Source: an uncultured Clostridia bacterium
Lineage (GTDB): Bacteria; Bacillota; Clostridia; Peptostreptococcales; Anaerovoracaceae
Direction: 5' to 3'
Assembly: GCA_934271235.1 (NCBI GenBank)
Contig: CAKQQT010000017.1
Location: 1 to 64,000 of the forward strand
DNA length: 64,000 nucleotides
The notes beneath the pieces were generated by a model, which had not been told where the DNA came from, ran no database searches, and was given only the letters and a program-made list of their open reading frames with translations. The translations under genes were made by a program, and so were the position numbers. Of this stretch, positions 52,630-61,815 are shown piece by piece (the first letter of the stretch is position 1; each line of letters begins with the position of its first letter).

Positions 52630-53051
52630 GCAAGGAAGAACGCATAAAAGCAGTATTTATTCAACCCGGAGAAAAACCAAAAATTGTTGAAATAGAGAAT
52701 TCGCTAAAAGGCTTTTATTATCTTGTGGGAGATCCGATTCAGGTAGTATATCCTTTTGAAGATGATGCGGTTCTTATTTGCAATGATGAAGGCAAGCTGA
52801 ATGGATTGCCTTTGAACCGCGCAATTTTAGACCGAAACGGAAAAGTAAGTGATATTATTGCCGGAAACATGATAATCTGCAGAGCGCCAATCGGGAGCGA
52901 GGACTTTGCGAGCCTAACACCGGCGCAAGCGAGAAAATATTCTGATAGATTCCGCAGACCGGAAATCTTTATGAAAACACCGGATGGAATTATGGTAACA
53001 AGATTGAATCTTGTTACCCTTACGAAAAAGGACAAAGAGATAGAGCGGTAA
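52626..53051 (+). CDS. DUF3846-family protein
   Basis: A 141-residue protein with the DUF3846 pattern: IKAVFIQPGEKPKIVEI, VGDPIQVVYPFEDDAVLICNDEGKLNGLPLNRA and IAGNMIICRAP. Its start overlaps the DUF5688 stop (ATGA). The family is common in plasmids and conjugative elements; no activity is known. Last gene before the structured intergenic region. Confidence 0.8.
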   Translation: MSKEERIKAVFIQPGEKPKIVEIENSLKGFYYLVGDPIQVVYPFEDDAVLICNDEGKLNGLPLNRAILDRNGKVSDIIAGNMIICRAPIGSEDFASLTPAQARKYSDRFRRPEIFMKTPDGIMVTRLNLVTLTKKDKEIER

Positions 53052-53093
53052 ACTGCAGGTGGCGGCACAGGCCGCTCTGTCTTAGCAAGCAGA

Positions 53094-53148
53094 CCCTTTC
53101 TACTCCTGCTGCGAGTAGAAAGGGAGATGCTCAGGGGGATGCCCCCTG
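53094..53148. other. Structured GC-rich intergenic region, candidate origin of transfer
   Basis: Two perfect inverted repeats: CCCTTTCTACTC/GAGTAGAAAGGG (12 bp, 53094-53124) and CAGGGGG/CCCCCTG (7 bp, 53132-53148), followed by a C-run. They lie in the noncoding stretch 53052-53231, just before the AT-rich cargo that separates DUF3846 from mobC. In an element without the cargo they would lie close upstream of mobC and the relaxase, the usual place of oriT. The role is inference. Confidence 0.45.
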
Positions 53149-53180
53149 CCCCCCTACAGACAAGAGGACTTCCGTCTCCG

Positions 53181-53209
53181 TTGTGTTTTCACTTCTTGTA
53201 TGATATAAT
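53181..53209 (+). promoter_or_regulatory. Promoter of the STAND-like cargo module
   Basis: TTGTGT and TATAAT with a 17-bp spacer, 23 bp before the small membrane-protein gene. Confidence 0.65.
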
Positions 53210-53231
53210 TTGAGATAAAAGAGAGTAATAA

Positions 53232-53414
53232 ATGGAATGTGCGGAAGCTATAATTATGTGTACAATCATTTCCATCGTGGTAAATGTCATTGATTCTTTA
53301 ATAGGCTTTTTTCATGGGAACAGGAATGATGAAGCTATGGGTGTGAAAACACTGCTTGCAATGATTGTAGGTTTTGCTTGTAATATTCAGATTATTGGAA
53401 ATAAGAAACGGTAA
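53232..53414 (+). CDS. Small two-helix membrane protein
   Basis: A 60-residue protein with two hydrophobic segments (about residues 5-26 and 38-54) joined by a polar loop (FHGNRNDEAMG). It ends in a basic tail. It is the first gene behind the cargo promoter and 72 nt ahead of the 1241-residue gene. Base composition is AT-rich like its neighbour and unlike the rest of the element. It could be a membrane partner or effector of the large protein (inference), or simply an unrelated small gene; the ribosome binding site is weak. Confidence 0.5.
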   Translation: MECAEAIIMCTIISIVVNVIDSLIGFFHGNRNDEAMGVKTLLAMIVGFACNIQIIGNKKR

Positions 53415-53486
53415 TACAATTTTCAATTTGTAAGAGATATAAACTTTCGCTTATTTATAAACTGTTATTCGGAGAGTGATAAATAT

Positions 53487-56400
53487 ATGCTTGAAATGTT
53501 GCTAGGGGCAATTACAGCCTTGGGAACTGCTGGGGCACAGAATGTTCTTACTTCAGCTGGAGAAAGTGCAGTAAAGCACTTTAAAGATTCTCATGCTTGG
53601 AAAAAACTAATTGTTGGTACAGGGGATTTTTTTATTAAAAATGAGAGGGAAGAGAACTCTTTTTTCGAAGATTTAGAACTTGTATTGTCAAAAGATAATT
53701 TATGCCAAATTGCTAAAGACCTTAAAACTGAAGATGGTTACTTATTAAAGCAAAGACTGTATAAATCGCTTATGCAACTGATGAATAAATACGAAATCCC
53801 GTATGAAGTTGCCGAATCTTATACTATGAGGATTATTTATGCTATACTTGAACAACTAAAATCTGTCGACCCAATAAAATATGAGCACTATTTCTTGCAA
53901 GAATGGCGAGAAGAACAGGAAAGAAATTTTCAGGAACTACAGAAAAGGTTAGAAAAGATGACTAATGACATTGCTATCTTTAGTCAGGAAGAGATGACAA
54001 TTTTATCATCTGGACAAATGGATCTCAATCTCAGAAAGAGCACCCAGAATCCCCAAATAGGAATAGAGTTCTTTACTGTGGATGATCAACGTTTTCAAGA
54101 AGAGTTTGAAGAACGGAGACATGAAGAATTGGTATATGTAAGGGGACGTAGTAGAGAAGAAACAATATACTGTATTCTAAATGAATTATGGAGACTAGAT
54201 GAGAAACGGCCTATTTATGTGGTTAAGAGTTTGGATTCTTGGAATAAATTACATATTTTGAAAAGTGATAATAATATTTATATTCCTTGGTTTTATGCAG
54301 ATGAGATTATTGCAATAGAGAATAATACTAATATTTTTGTGCTAGAAGAGAATACGCCAGCTTTTAATAGAAATGTTATTGAAATGCGTCCTAGAACACG
54401 AAATACATTATTGAAATGTCTTAATGATGCAGGTATGGAATATGATAAAGCATATACACTTTTAAAAGATACCCACGGTTTGTATATCCCAATGAAAAAG
54501 AAACTGTTTAGGGGAGAGTGCTTAAAATTACCTGCTTGGCTTGGGAAAATTGGTGATAGGGTAAAAAAGATTTGCTTGCTTATAGGAGGTTGGGAGGAGA
54601 CAGATGGAGATAAGCTTATCATAGAATCTTTATATGGGGATACATATGAACATTTTCTGGAAACAGTCCTTCCATTTACAAAGGGAGAGGAGCCGTTTCT
54701 ATGTGTAATCAAACATAATGGAATGGTAGCTTATTGCTTGGCTAGTACTGAAAATACATGGAGCTATTTAGACGTTTCTATGAATGAAAAGATATGGGAG
54801 CTATTTATAGAAGCAGTTCTTGAGGTGTTCAATGAATCAGAGAATCTATTTACCTACGATAGTCGTGAAAAACTGATGGCACAATTTAAAGGAGAGAGAC
54901 TTTTTTGGTCTGAAACATTACGAAAGGGGATGTTAAAGACTTTAATGATGAAAGGTGCCTATGAAAAAGATTGCGACACACAACTTGTTTTAGATAGACT
55001 AGTCGAACAAATTTTTGGATGTGTAAAGAATGAAAAGCAATGGATATATATATCCGAGTTTTGGCTTGAATTATGTGAAATCGCACCTACGGTGGTTTTA
55101 GAAAGGTTGCATAAGGAAATTGAAGAAGATACTGGTTTGTTGGAATTGTTCCAGAATCAGACAAGCGATTTTATTTTTGGTAGAAATGCATACATAAATA
55201 TCTTATGGGGTATTGAGCAGTTTCTTGTCCAGAAAGATTATTTCTGGATGGCTTTTAGATGGCTGTTAAAATTGGATTCTATGGGGTATGAGTTTAAGTC
55301 TAATTCTCCGAAAGATATATTATCAAAAGTTTTTTGTACATGGTTAAATTTTTCCACGCTTCAAACCGCAAAAGAAAAAATAATAGCTGCGAAAAAAACA
55401 TTTGAATTGGATTATTGTAATGCATGGTATCATTTGTATGCTGCAATTGATAATAAAGGAAGAAGCATGATTGGGGAATTGTATTACCCTAAATATAGAG
55501 AGCATGAGATATTGAGAACCACTACCATGGGAGAGATGCGGGATACCTATTTAGGATATCTAGATCTTCTTATTAAACATATGGATTTTTCAGTCGAGCA
55601 TTGGGAAAAAATGCTTCACCTTTCAACAGAACTCCCCGAAGATTTGAAAGATGATGTTTTTGATCAACTTTTGTATGAAATCCATCAAATGTCAGATGAT
55701 GAAGTGATGATTATTAAAAATTCTTTACGCTCTTTGATTTACAGGCATAGTTATTTCTCTTCTTCATCTTGGACCATGTCTAAGGACAAAGTATGTGAAT
55801 ATGAAGAGTTGCTAAATAGAATTCATATCAACACTCCAGAATATGAATACAGTTATCTGTTTTTAAGAAATGGAGATTATCCTCTTTTGCATCCAGTTCC
55901 ATATGATAAAGAAGGGGAAAGAGAAGATAATGAGAATGCTACACAGGAGGTAATTCAAGAAAAACTTAAAGAATTTCAAGATAATGGTTATAGCATTGCT
56001 ATTCTGGCGAAAATATGTGCACGTGAACCGTACAATACTTTAGGTACTTCTCTTGCAAAGTATTGGAACGATGGTAAATGGAATTTTAACACATTTAAAG
56101 AATTACTAACCGTTCAAGAATCTGGAGCCATTGCTATTGACTATTTAGCAGGAACTGAATGCGGAGGTGAATTATCATATTCTAATATAATTGCGGAATT
56201 ATCCAATTTAGGATGTTCAGATGAATTATTGGCTAAGATTTATAGAGTAGAAGCAACAAAAACAAAAGAAGTTCCGATTGTGACAAATTCACCCGAGTCT
56301 ATTAAAAAAGAGTTCTGGAAAGCATGCATTTTTTGTGAAGAATGTAATTTTTTTTGGGCGATAGAAGAATGTAAGAAATATGCTGTTCTTGACGTCTATC

Positions 56401-57212
56401 TAGATCAACTTCACCAAATTCATTATAGAAAATCGTTGGCTGCCGAAGTGATTTTTGCATGTCTTGAGAATATTGAAGAAATGCCACGTTCTCTGGGAAA
56501 TCAGATGACTGGTTACCACGTTGAACAGTTGCTAAGTGTGTTACAAGAGGCTTATATGGACAAGCCTAATAAATGTATGAGAATTGCTCACCTAGAAATT
56601 TTGTTCATGAATTTACTTGATTGGAAAAATATGAAGTGTTTCCGTCATATTATCAAACAATCGCCAGAACTCATGGCCCAGATTGTATCTGTTGTATTTA
56701 AGCATGACCATGGAAAATCGGAAAAGTTGGCAATTGATGAAGCATATGTCCAAAATATGTACACGATTTATGATAAGGCACAATTTTGCCCAGCAGAAAG
56801 GGAAGGAGAAGTTCCCGAAGATCAATTAGAACAATGGGTTGTAAAATATAGAGATTTATTAATACAAAATGATCAGGAGAGTATGATTGGTATCACTCTA
56901 GGACGATTGTTTTCATTTGCTCCTATTGGGGATGATGGACATGAACCTTGCGATTCTGTTAGAAAAATGATAGAAAAGTTTGGCGACGAAAAAATGATAA
57001 GTCATTATCAGACGGCTGTATATAATCGTCGTGGTGTTTATAGTCCATCTGCGGGGAGAGAAGAACTAAGGATAGCCGAGGAATTCAAAGCTAATGCTAA
57101 GTATTTAGAGCCGCATTACCCGAAGACAGCAAAGATTTTTTATGGGTTATATGAAACTTATAAACAATTATCTGAGACAGAAAGGAAGGAGGCTGAATAT
57201 GGATGGCATTAG
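53487..57212 (+). CDS. Large STAND-like protein, candidate phage-defence sensor
   Basis: A 1241-residue protein of unknown family. Residues 1-170 are helical (LGTAGAQNVLTSAGESAVKHF, then KDLKTEDGYLLKQRLY and MNKYEIPYEVAESY), the style of N-terminal domains in bacterial NACHT/STAND defence proteins. Around residues 215-240 a strand-loop-helix (LVYVRGRSREETIYCI) stands where a P-loop would be, but the GKT/GKS is absent. A winged-helix-like part follows (RNTLLKCLNDAGMEYDKAY, DTHGLYIPMKKKLF). The remaining 850 residues are helical, repeat-like and rich in Trp, Tyr and Cys, as in sensor domains. It is AT-rich cargo with its own promoter. The family is not named with certainty. Confidence 0.6.
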   Translation: MLEMLLGAITALGTAGAQNVLTSAGESAVKHFKDSHAWKKLIVGTGDFFIKNEREENSFFEDLELVLSKDNLCQIAKDLKTEDGYLLKQRLYKSLMQLMNKYEIPYEVAESYTMRIIYAILEQLKSVDPIKYEHYFLQEWREEQERNFQELQKRLEKMTNDIAIFSQEEMTILSSGQMDLNLRKSTQNPQIGIEFFTVDDQRFQEEFEERRHEELVYVRGRSREETIYCILNELWRLDEKRPIYVVKSLDSWNKLHILKSDNNIYIPWFYADEIIAIENNTNIFVLEENTPAFNRNVIEMRPRTRNTLLKCLNDAGMEYDKAYTLLKDTHGLYIPMKKKLFRGECLKLPAWLGKIGDRVKKICLLIGGWEETDGDKLIIESLYGDTYEHFLETVLPFTKGEEPFLCVIKHNGMVAYCLASTENTWSYLDVSMNEKIWELFIEAVLEVFNESENLFTYDSREKLMAQFKGERLFWSETLRKGMLKTLMMKGAYEKDCDTQLVLDRLVEQIFGCVKNEKQWIYISEFWLELCEIAPTVVLERLHKEIEEDTGLLELFQNQTSDFIFGRNAYINILWGIEQFLVQKDYFWMAFRWLLKLDSMGYEFKSNSPKDILSKVFCTWLNFSTLQTAKEKIIAAKKTFELDYCNAWYHLYAAIDNKGRSMIGELYYPKYREHEILRTTTMGEMRDTYLGYLDLLIKHMDFSVEHWEKMLHLSTELPEDLKDDVFDQLLYEIHQMSDDEVMIIKNSLRSLIYRHSYFSSSSWTMSKDKVCEYEELLNRIHINTPEYEYSYLFLRNGDYPLLHPVPYDKEGEREDNENATQEVIQEKLKEFQDNGYSIAILAKICAREPYNTLGTSLAKYWNDGKWNFNTFKELLTVQESGAIAIDYLAGTECGGELSYSNIIAELSNLGCSDELLAKIYRVEATKTKEVPIVTNSPESIKKEFWKACIFCEECNFFWAIEECKKYAVLDVYLDQLHQIHYRKSLAAEVIFACLENIEEMPRSLGNQMTGYHVEQLLSVLQEAYMDKPNKCMRIAHLEILFMNLLDWKNMKCFRHIIKQSPELMAQIVSVVFKHDHGKSEKLAIDEAYVQNMYTIYDKAQFCPAEREGEVPEDQLEQWVVKYRDLLIQNDQESMIGITLGRLFSFAPIGDDGHEPCDSVRKMIEKFGDEKMISHYQTAVYNRRGVYSPSAGREELRIAEEFKANAKYLEPHYPKTAKIFYGLYETYKQLSETERKEAEYGWH

Positions 57213-57450
57213 CATCTATCCTGAATCTGAGGCGAAGGGTACTGAAAAACATGGTTAGTATCTTATGAAAAAAATCGGCAGTGGTGGAAGAGGAAAAAAT
57301 TATTAGGTATATAAAGAAATTTATGGAAAATGAATCTTTTAACATACTTGTCGTATATTTTTACGAACAAGTACAAAAAATGCACATTTGAAATAATAAA
57401 TATGCAGCAGGCTAGATGGTCTGCTGTTTTATAATTTTTAGGAGGGAAAT

Positions 57451-57783
57451 ATGGTTCATGGTGTGAAGAAACAGATTTGGCTGACAAAAGAAGAAAATGA
57501 ATTATTACAGGTTTTTTCCCAGAAGACTTGTTTGACGGAAGCTGATTATATTCGCATGCTCCTTCGCAACAGGGTGCCAAAGGAAAAACCGAGTGCTGAG
57601 TTCTATGAAACAATGAATCAGCTCAGTCAATTTTCAGAACGGCTTCAGGCATTTGCAATTCAGCTTAGGGAAACAGGTGCCTGTGATGAAGATGCTTTGC
57701 AGGATGAGATACTTCGTTGGCATGAGTTCCAGTTAGATATTGAGAAGCGTTTCCTGGCTCCGGAGGAAATGCCATGGCGGTAA
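57451..57783 (+). CDS. mobC: MobC-type relaxosome accessory protein
   Basis: A 110-residue protein with a ribbon-helix-helix-like start (KKQIWLTKEENELLQVFSQKTCLTEADYIRMLL) followed by a helical tail, the layout of MobC proteins that help the relaxase open oriT. AGGAGGG lies 5 nt before the ATG. It overlaps the relaxase start by 10 nt. The gap before it (57213-57450) is AT-rich and holds no convincing gene. Confidence 0.85.
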   Translation: MVHGVKKQIWLTKEENELLQVFSQKTCLTEADYIRMLLRNRVPKEKPSAEFYETMNQLSQFSERLQAFAIQLRETGACDEDALQDEILRWHEFQLDIEKRFLAPEEMPWR

Positions 57784-59069
57784 CTAAAATATGGCCGGTT
57801 CGGGGCAGACTTGCTCACCCCATAGCATACGCGATGAATCCGGAGAAAACGGATGCCGGACTTGTACCGGACTCCCTCGAAGATGTGATGAGCTATGCGG
57901 TTAATGAGGAAAAAACCGAAAAAAAGTTTTATGTGTCCGGTATAAACTGCACTCCGGCGATTGCAAGAAGCGAGTTTCAAATTGTAAAGGAGCAGTTCGC
58001 TAAGCCTGCAGGAATTATCGCATACCATGCATATCAAAGTTTTTCGGAAGGCGAAGTCACGCCTGCAGAAGCACACGCAATCGGAAAAGAATTTGCCCAA
58101 AGGGTATGGGGTGATAATTTTCAGGTGGTGGTAGCCACCCATTTGAATACCCATTGCCTGCATAACCATTTCGTAGTTAATTCAGTATCTTTCAAAGATG
58201 GCAGACGCTGCAGACAGAAGCAGTGGACGGAGTTATCAAAAATTTCTGATGAAATCTGTAAAGAACATCAGCTTAACATAGTGAAAAAACATGGGAAAGG
58301 CTTACCACAGCCTCTTGCAAAAGCAGAAAAAGAGGGAGCGCCCACACGCTTGAACATAGCAAAAGAAGCGCTGGATGATGCATTAGCTGTGAGCTGCAAT
58401 TTAAGAGAGCTGAGCTATCGCATGTCGAAGAAGGGGTATATCTGCCAATTTGACCAAAACAGAAAATATTGGACGGTGCGGCAGAGTAAATGGAAAAGAC
58501 CTATCAGACTTGTTCGCATGGGAGAAGCCTATACGAATGAGGCTATTAGAAAAAGATTGAAAAGCAATTCACCGGAAGTAAGGAAAACTGCAGAAGCGCG
58601 ACCTCGCTTGCCGAAGCGAAAAAAGGTTAAGCTAAAGGCAAGACCTAAGAAAAAAATCGGAGGGCTTCGGGGATTGTATTATCATTATTGCTATCTGCTT
58701 GGATATTATCCGAAAAGAAAGCGGAAACAGAAATTCTATCAGATTTCGCCAATGCTACGGGATGAGTTAATGAAATTAAACTACATATCGCAGGAAATAA
58801 GGCTGCTTCAGCAGTATCAAATTGATACAATGGAGCAGCTTTTGCTTTTGGGAGAAAGCCTTGCAGAGCGGATAACGCAGACAAAGAAAGAAGCGAAGCA
58901 GCTGCCGCTTGAAATGCAGGTGAAGAGCAAAGCCGAGATAAAAATATACACGCAGCAGTTGAAAACTTGCAGAAACATCGCAAAGCGTTCAACGCAGATA
59001 GATGAAAAATTGCGTCAGTTTGAGAGGAAGGAGAAATGTATGGACAGAAAAAAGCAGAAAATAAGGTAA
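57774..59069 (+). CDS. Relaxase/mobilisation nuclease (MOBP-type)
   Basis: A 431-residue relaxase. The N-terminal domain carries the VVVATHLNTHCLHNHFVVNSV stretch, split as THLNTHCLHNHFVVN, with the three-His metal site, and a candidate nicking Tyr in the first 50 residues (PIAYAMNP). The C-terminal half is Lys/Arg-rich (KKVKLKARPKKKIGG) and helical, as in VirD2-like relaxases of Tn1549 elements. It nicks oriT and pilots the strand into the recipient. Overlaps mobC. Confidence 0.9.
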   Translation: MAVTKIWPVRGRLAHPIAYAMNPEKTDAGLVPDSLEDVMSYAVNEEKTEKKFYVSGINCTPAIARSEFQIVKEQFAKPAGIIAYHAYQSFSEGEVTPAEAHAIGKEFAQRVWGDNFQVVVATHLNTHCLHNHFVVNSVSFKDGRRCRQKQWTELSKISDEICKEHQLNIVKKHGKGLPQPLAKAEKEGAPTRLNIAKEALDDALAVSCNLRELSYRMSKKGYICQFDQNRKYWTVRQSKWKRPIRLVRMGEAYTNEAIRKRLKSNSPEVRKTAEARPRLPKRKKVKLKARPKKKIGGLRGLYYHYCYLLGYYPKRKRKQKFYQISPMLRDELMKLNYISQEIRLLQQYQIDTMEQLLLLGESLAERITQTKKEAKQLPLEMQVKSKAEIKIYTQQLKTCRNIAKRSTQIDEKLRQFERKEKCMDRKKQKIR

Positions 59070-59102
59070 ATTGTTAATATTTTTTGAAGGGAGGCAATAT
59101 TT

Positions 59103-59684
59103 ATGATGCATGGAGCAGATGCAGCGGAGCAGATGGTGCGCTTGAGTCTTGAAGGCGCAGAAGTGGCAATGCGAATTAGCGGCGCAGGGGCAAAAAACCT
59201 TGCAGTACTTTTGGCAGCAGTTTTAAGGGAAGAGCAGAAAACACAGGGGAAAACGCGCCTTAGTAATTTAATCAAAAGTGGAAAAGAACTGACGGTATTT
59301 ACAATACCGGAGGAAGACTTGGCGCTTTTCAAACGGGAAGCTAAGAGATATGGTGTCTTATACTGCGACATCAAAGAAAAAGAATACATGGACAATGAAA
59401 CTGTAGATATCATTGCGAGGGCAGAGGATGCGCCGAAAATTAACCGAATAATTGAGAAATCTCAAATGGCAGCGGTTAAGACAGAAGAAAGGGTAGTGCG
59501 ACACCCAAACGCAGGCAGGACCGAAGATGTCCTTCGGTCCGTGAAAGAATCAGAATACAGCAGTCCGACCCGTATCGAGCACGATTTTGATAAGCAGGAA
59601 AGACCATCACTAAAGGAGAAAATACGAAGAATGAACCACAAGACAGCAGCGAAAGGAAGAATAGAGCATGGCAGGGAAAGGTAA
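59103..59684 (+). CDS. PcfB-family conjugation protein (DUF3801)
   Basis: A 193-residue protein with the PcfB/DUF3801 pattern: EGAEVAMRISGAGAKNLAVLLAAVLRE, then TRLSNLIKSGKELTVFTIPEEDL and FKREAKRYGVLYCDIK. PcfB is thought to help couple the relaxosome to the VirD4 ATPase PcfC. It overlaps virD4 by 17 nt. The C-terminal 50 residues are basic and disordered. Confidence 0.83.
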   Translation: MMHGADAAEQMVRLSLEGAEVAMRISGAGAKNLAVLLAAVLREEQKTQGKTRLSNLIKSGKELTVFTIPEEDLALFKREAKRYGVLYCDIKEKEYMDNETVDIIARAEDAPKINRIIEKSQMAAVKTEERVVRHPNAGRTEDVLRSVKESEYSSPTRIEHDFDKQERPSLKEKIRRMNHKTAAKGRIEHGRER

Positions 59685-61389
59685 TCGCACAGAGCAAATC
59701 GCAGCTGCAGCTTTCGGAATGATTCCGACAATATGGCTTGCGCTGCTTGCAGCACCGTATATGGGTGGCGGCCTTATCGGACTTCTAAATGGATTTGCAA
59801 ATAGTATGAGGCAGCCTTTTCAGATTATCTTATGTGAAGATAGTCCGCAAGCGGTGCTTCTTTTTTTATTTGCATATGCTATGGGTCTTGTCCTTTATTG
59901 GAGCATGAAGAAAAATTATCGGCGTGGCGAAGAACACGGTTCTGCACATTGGGGAAACCCTCTTGAAATATGCAGGAGATATCAACAAAAGCCGCTTTCA
60001 GCAAACAAAATTTTCACGCGTAATGTCAAAATGGGACTTGATGGAAAGCTTCATAAACGAAATCTAAATGTTTTGGTTATCGGTGGGAGTGGAGCCGGAA
60101 AGACAAGGTTTTACTGCAAGCCGAACATTATGCAAGCCAATACCTCGTTCATCGTGACCGATCCGAAAGGAGAGATTTTGAGAGATACAGGCAGGCTGCT
60201 TGAAAAAGAGGGCTACGAAATCAAGGTTTTGGATTTGATTAATATGCAGAAGAGCCACTGTTACAATCCCTTTGTCTACCTTAGGGATGACAACGATGTG
60301 CAGCGGTTAGTCACAAACTTATTCAAGAGCACTACCCCAAGAGGAAACAGCACGAGTGATCCGTTTTGGGAAACCTCAGCAAGTATGCTTCTTTTGGCAT
60401 TAATATTTTATCTGCGTTACGAAGCGCCGGAGGAAGAGCAAAACTTTTCGATGGTCTTGGAACTGCTCCGCTGCGGTGAGGTGAATGAAGAAGAGGAAGA
60501 TTGCCCGAGCGTTTTGGACAATCTTTTTTATGATTTGGAGGAGCAAAAGCCGGAGCATATTGCGGTGAAATATTATAGGAATTACCGAAGCGGCTCCGGG
60601 AAAACTTTAAAATCCATACAGCTTACTTTGGCATCGCATTTGGAAAAATTTAATCTGGAGAGTGTGGCCGCTCTGACCGTGACGGATGAACTTGAGCTGT
60701 CATCCATAGGGGAAAAGAAAGTGGCATTTTTTGCACTGATTCCGGATAACGATACATCATTCAATTTTTTGGTCAGTATTCTTTACACGCAGATATTTCA
60801 GCAGTTATTTTATCTGGCAGACCGAAAATATGGTGGCAGCTTGCCGATGCATTGTCACTTCCTGATGGACGAGTTCGCAAATGTCAGCCTGCCCGATGAC
60901 TTTGACAAAATCCTTTCCGTGATGCGTTCACGCGGAATTTCTGTATCAATTATCTTGCAGAACCTGGCACAGCTCAAGGCACTGTTTGAGAAACAGTGGG
61001 AAAGCATTGTGGGTAACTGTGACAGCTTTCTTTATCTTGGCGGAAATGAGCAGGCGACTCACAAATATGTCAGCGAGCTTTTAGGCAAGGAGACGATTGA
61101 TACAAACACTTATGGAAAATCAAGCGGCAGGAGCGGCAGCTATTCCACGAATTATCAGAACTCCGGTAGAGAACTTATGACACCGGATGAAGTACGAATG
61201 CTGGATAATCGAAAGGCACTTCTTTTTATTCGCGGCGAACGACCAATCCTGGACGAAAAATATGACTTGCTCCGGCATCCGAATATCAAATTTACGGCAG
61301 ACGGTGAAGGTATGCGATACGAGCATGGCGCGGTTACATACGCAAAAGCGACAATTAAAATCGAGGAGGTACACGGTAATGAACGGTAA
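59668..61389 (+). CDS. VirD4/TraG-type coupling ATPase
   Basis: A 573-residue type IV coupling protein. Two N-terminal transmembrane helices (about residues 13-35 and 60-82) are followed by the ATPase: Walker A IGGSGAGKTRFY, the VTDPKGE motif, NPFVYLRDDNDVQRLV and Walker B LMDEFANV. It recognises the relaxosome and pumps DNA to the secretion channel. Co-translated with pcfB and the Maff2-like gene. Confidence 0.93.
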   Translation: MAGKGNRTEQIAAAAFGMIPTIWLALLAAPYMGGGLIGLLNGFANSMRQPFQIILCEDSPQAVLLFLFAYAMGLVLYWSMKKNYRRGEEHGSAHWGNPLEICRRYQQKPLSANKIFTRNVKMGLDGKLHKRNLNVLVIGGSGAGKTRFYCKPNIMQANTSFIVTDPKGEILRDTGRLLEKEGYEIKVLDLINMQKSHCYNPFVYLRDDNDVQRLVTNLFKSTTPRGNSTSDPFWETSASMLLLALIFYLRYEAPEEEQNFSMVLELLRCGEVNEEEEDCPSVLDNLFYDLEEQKPEHIAVKYYRNYRSGSGKTLKSIQLTLASHLEKFNLESVAALTVTDELELSSIGEKKVAFFALIPDNDTSFNFLVSILYTQIFQQLFYLADRKYGGSLPMHCHFLMDEFANVSLPDDFDKILSVMRSRGISVSIILQNLAQLKALFEKQWESIVGNCDSFLYLGGNEQATHKYVSELLGKETIDTNTYGKSSGRSGSYSTNYQNSGRELMTPDEVRMLDNRKALLFIRGERPILDEKYDLLRHPNIKFTADGEGMRYEHGAVTYAKATIKIEEVHGNER

Positions 61390-61705
61390 AAAAAGAAAAC
61401 AAAGAAAAACTAAAAGAAGGGCGGCAATCATGGCGGCCACGACAGCCTTGCTGATAATTCCACAAGCAGCATTGGCAACGGGAAAGGCGGGCGGCGACCC
61501 GATTGCCGTTGTCAACAATTTCTCGGACTTCATGTTTGCATTGGTTAGAGCGTTCGGCATGATTCTCATTGGCTTCGGAATTGTACAGGTGGGTCTGTCT
61601 TTGAAGTCACATGATCCGTCGCAAAGGGCTAATGGGATCATGACAGTTGCTGGAGGAATTATTATAACTTTTGCTAAGGAAATACTGGCATTGATTACAG
61701 GGTAA
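61379..61705 (+). CDS. Maff2-like small membrane protein of the transfer operon
   Basis: A 108-residue protein with a very basic start, a hydrophobic segment resembling a signal (AAIMAATTALLIIPQAALA) and two further membrane helices (FMFALVRAFGMILIGFGIV, IMTVAGGIIITFAKEI). It matches the small VirB2/Maff2-type membrane proteins that follow virD4 in Tn1549-like elements and precede virB6-type genes. The start at 61379 follows GAGGAGG and overlaps virD4 by 11 nt. Downstream transfer genes are displaced by the ATPase/TOPRIM cargo. Confidence 0.78.
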   Translation: MNGKKRKQRKTKRRAAIMAATTALLIIPQAALATGKAGGDPIAVVNNFSDFMFALVRAFGMILIGFGIVQVGLSLKSHDPSQRANGIMTVAGGIIITFAKEILALITG

Positions 61706-61722
61706 TATAATCGCGCGTGTCG

Positions 61723-61747
61723 AAAAAAGCCGTAATTTTTTTACGGC
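61723..61747 (-). terminator. Leftward terminator before the ATPase/TOPRIM cargo
   Basis: Reading leftward, GCCGTAA pairs with TTACGGC across a 5-nt loop, followed by six T. Rightward it lacks a T-run. Confidence 0.5.
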
Positions 61748-61752
61748 AACTA

Positions 61753-61781
61753 TTGTAAAGCATGAAAAAATCGGATATAAT
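61753..61781 (+). promoter_or_regulatory. Promoter of the ATPase/TOPRIM pair
   Basis: TTGTAA and TATAAT with a 17-bp spacer, 34 bp before the ATPase start. Confidence 0.7.
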
Positions 61782-61815
61782 ATATGAAAACATATATAAA
61801 AAGGTGGAATGAGCT

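Noticed and set aside
57199..57258. A 19-codon frame beginning inside the last codons of the large STAND-like gene, with a good ribosome binding site
   Set aside because: Too short and without support; it could be a remnant of a lost downstream gene but is not reported as a feature.
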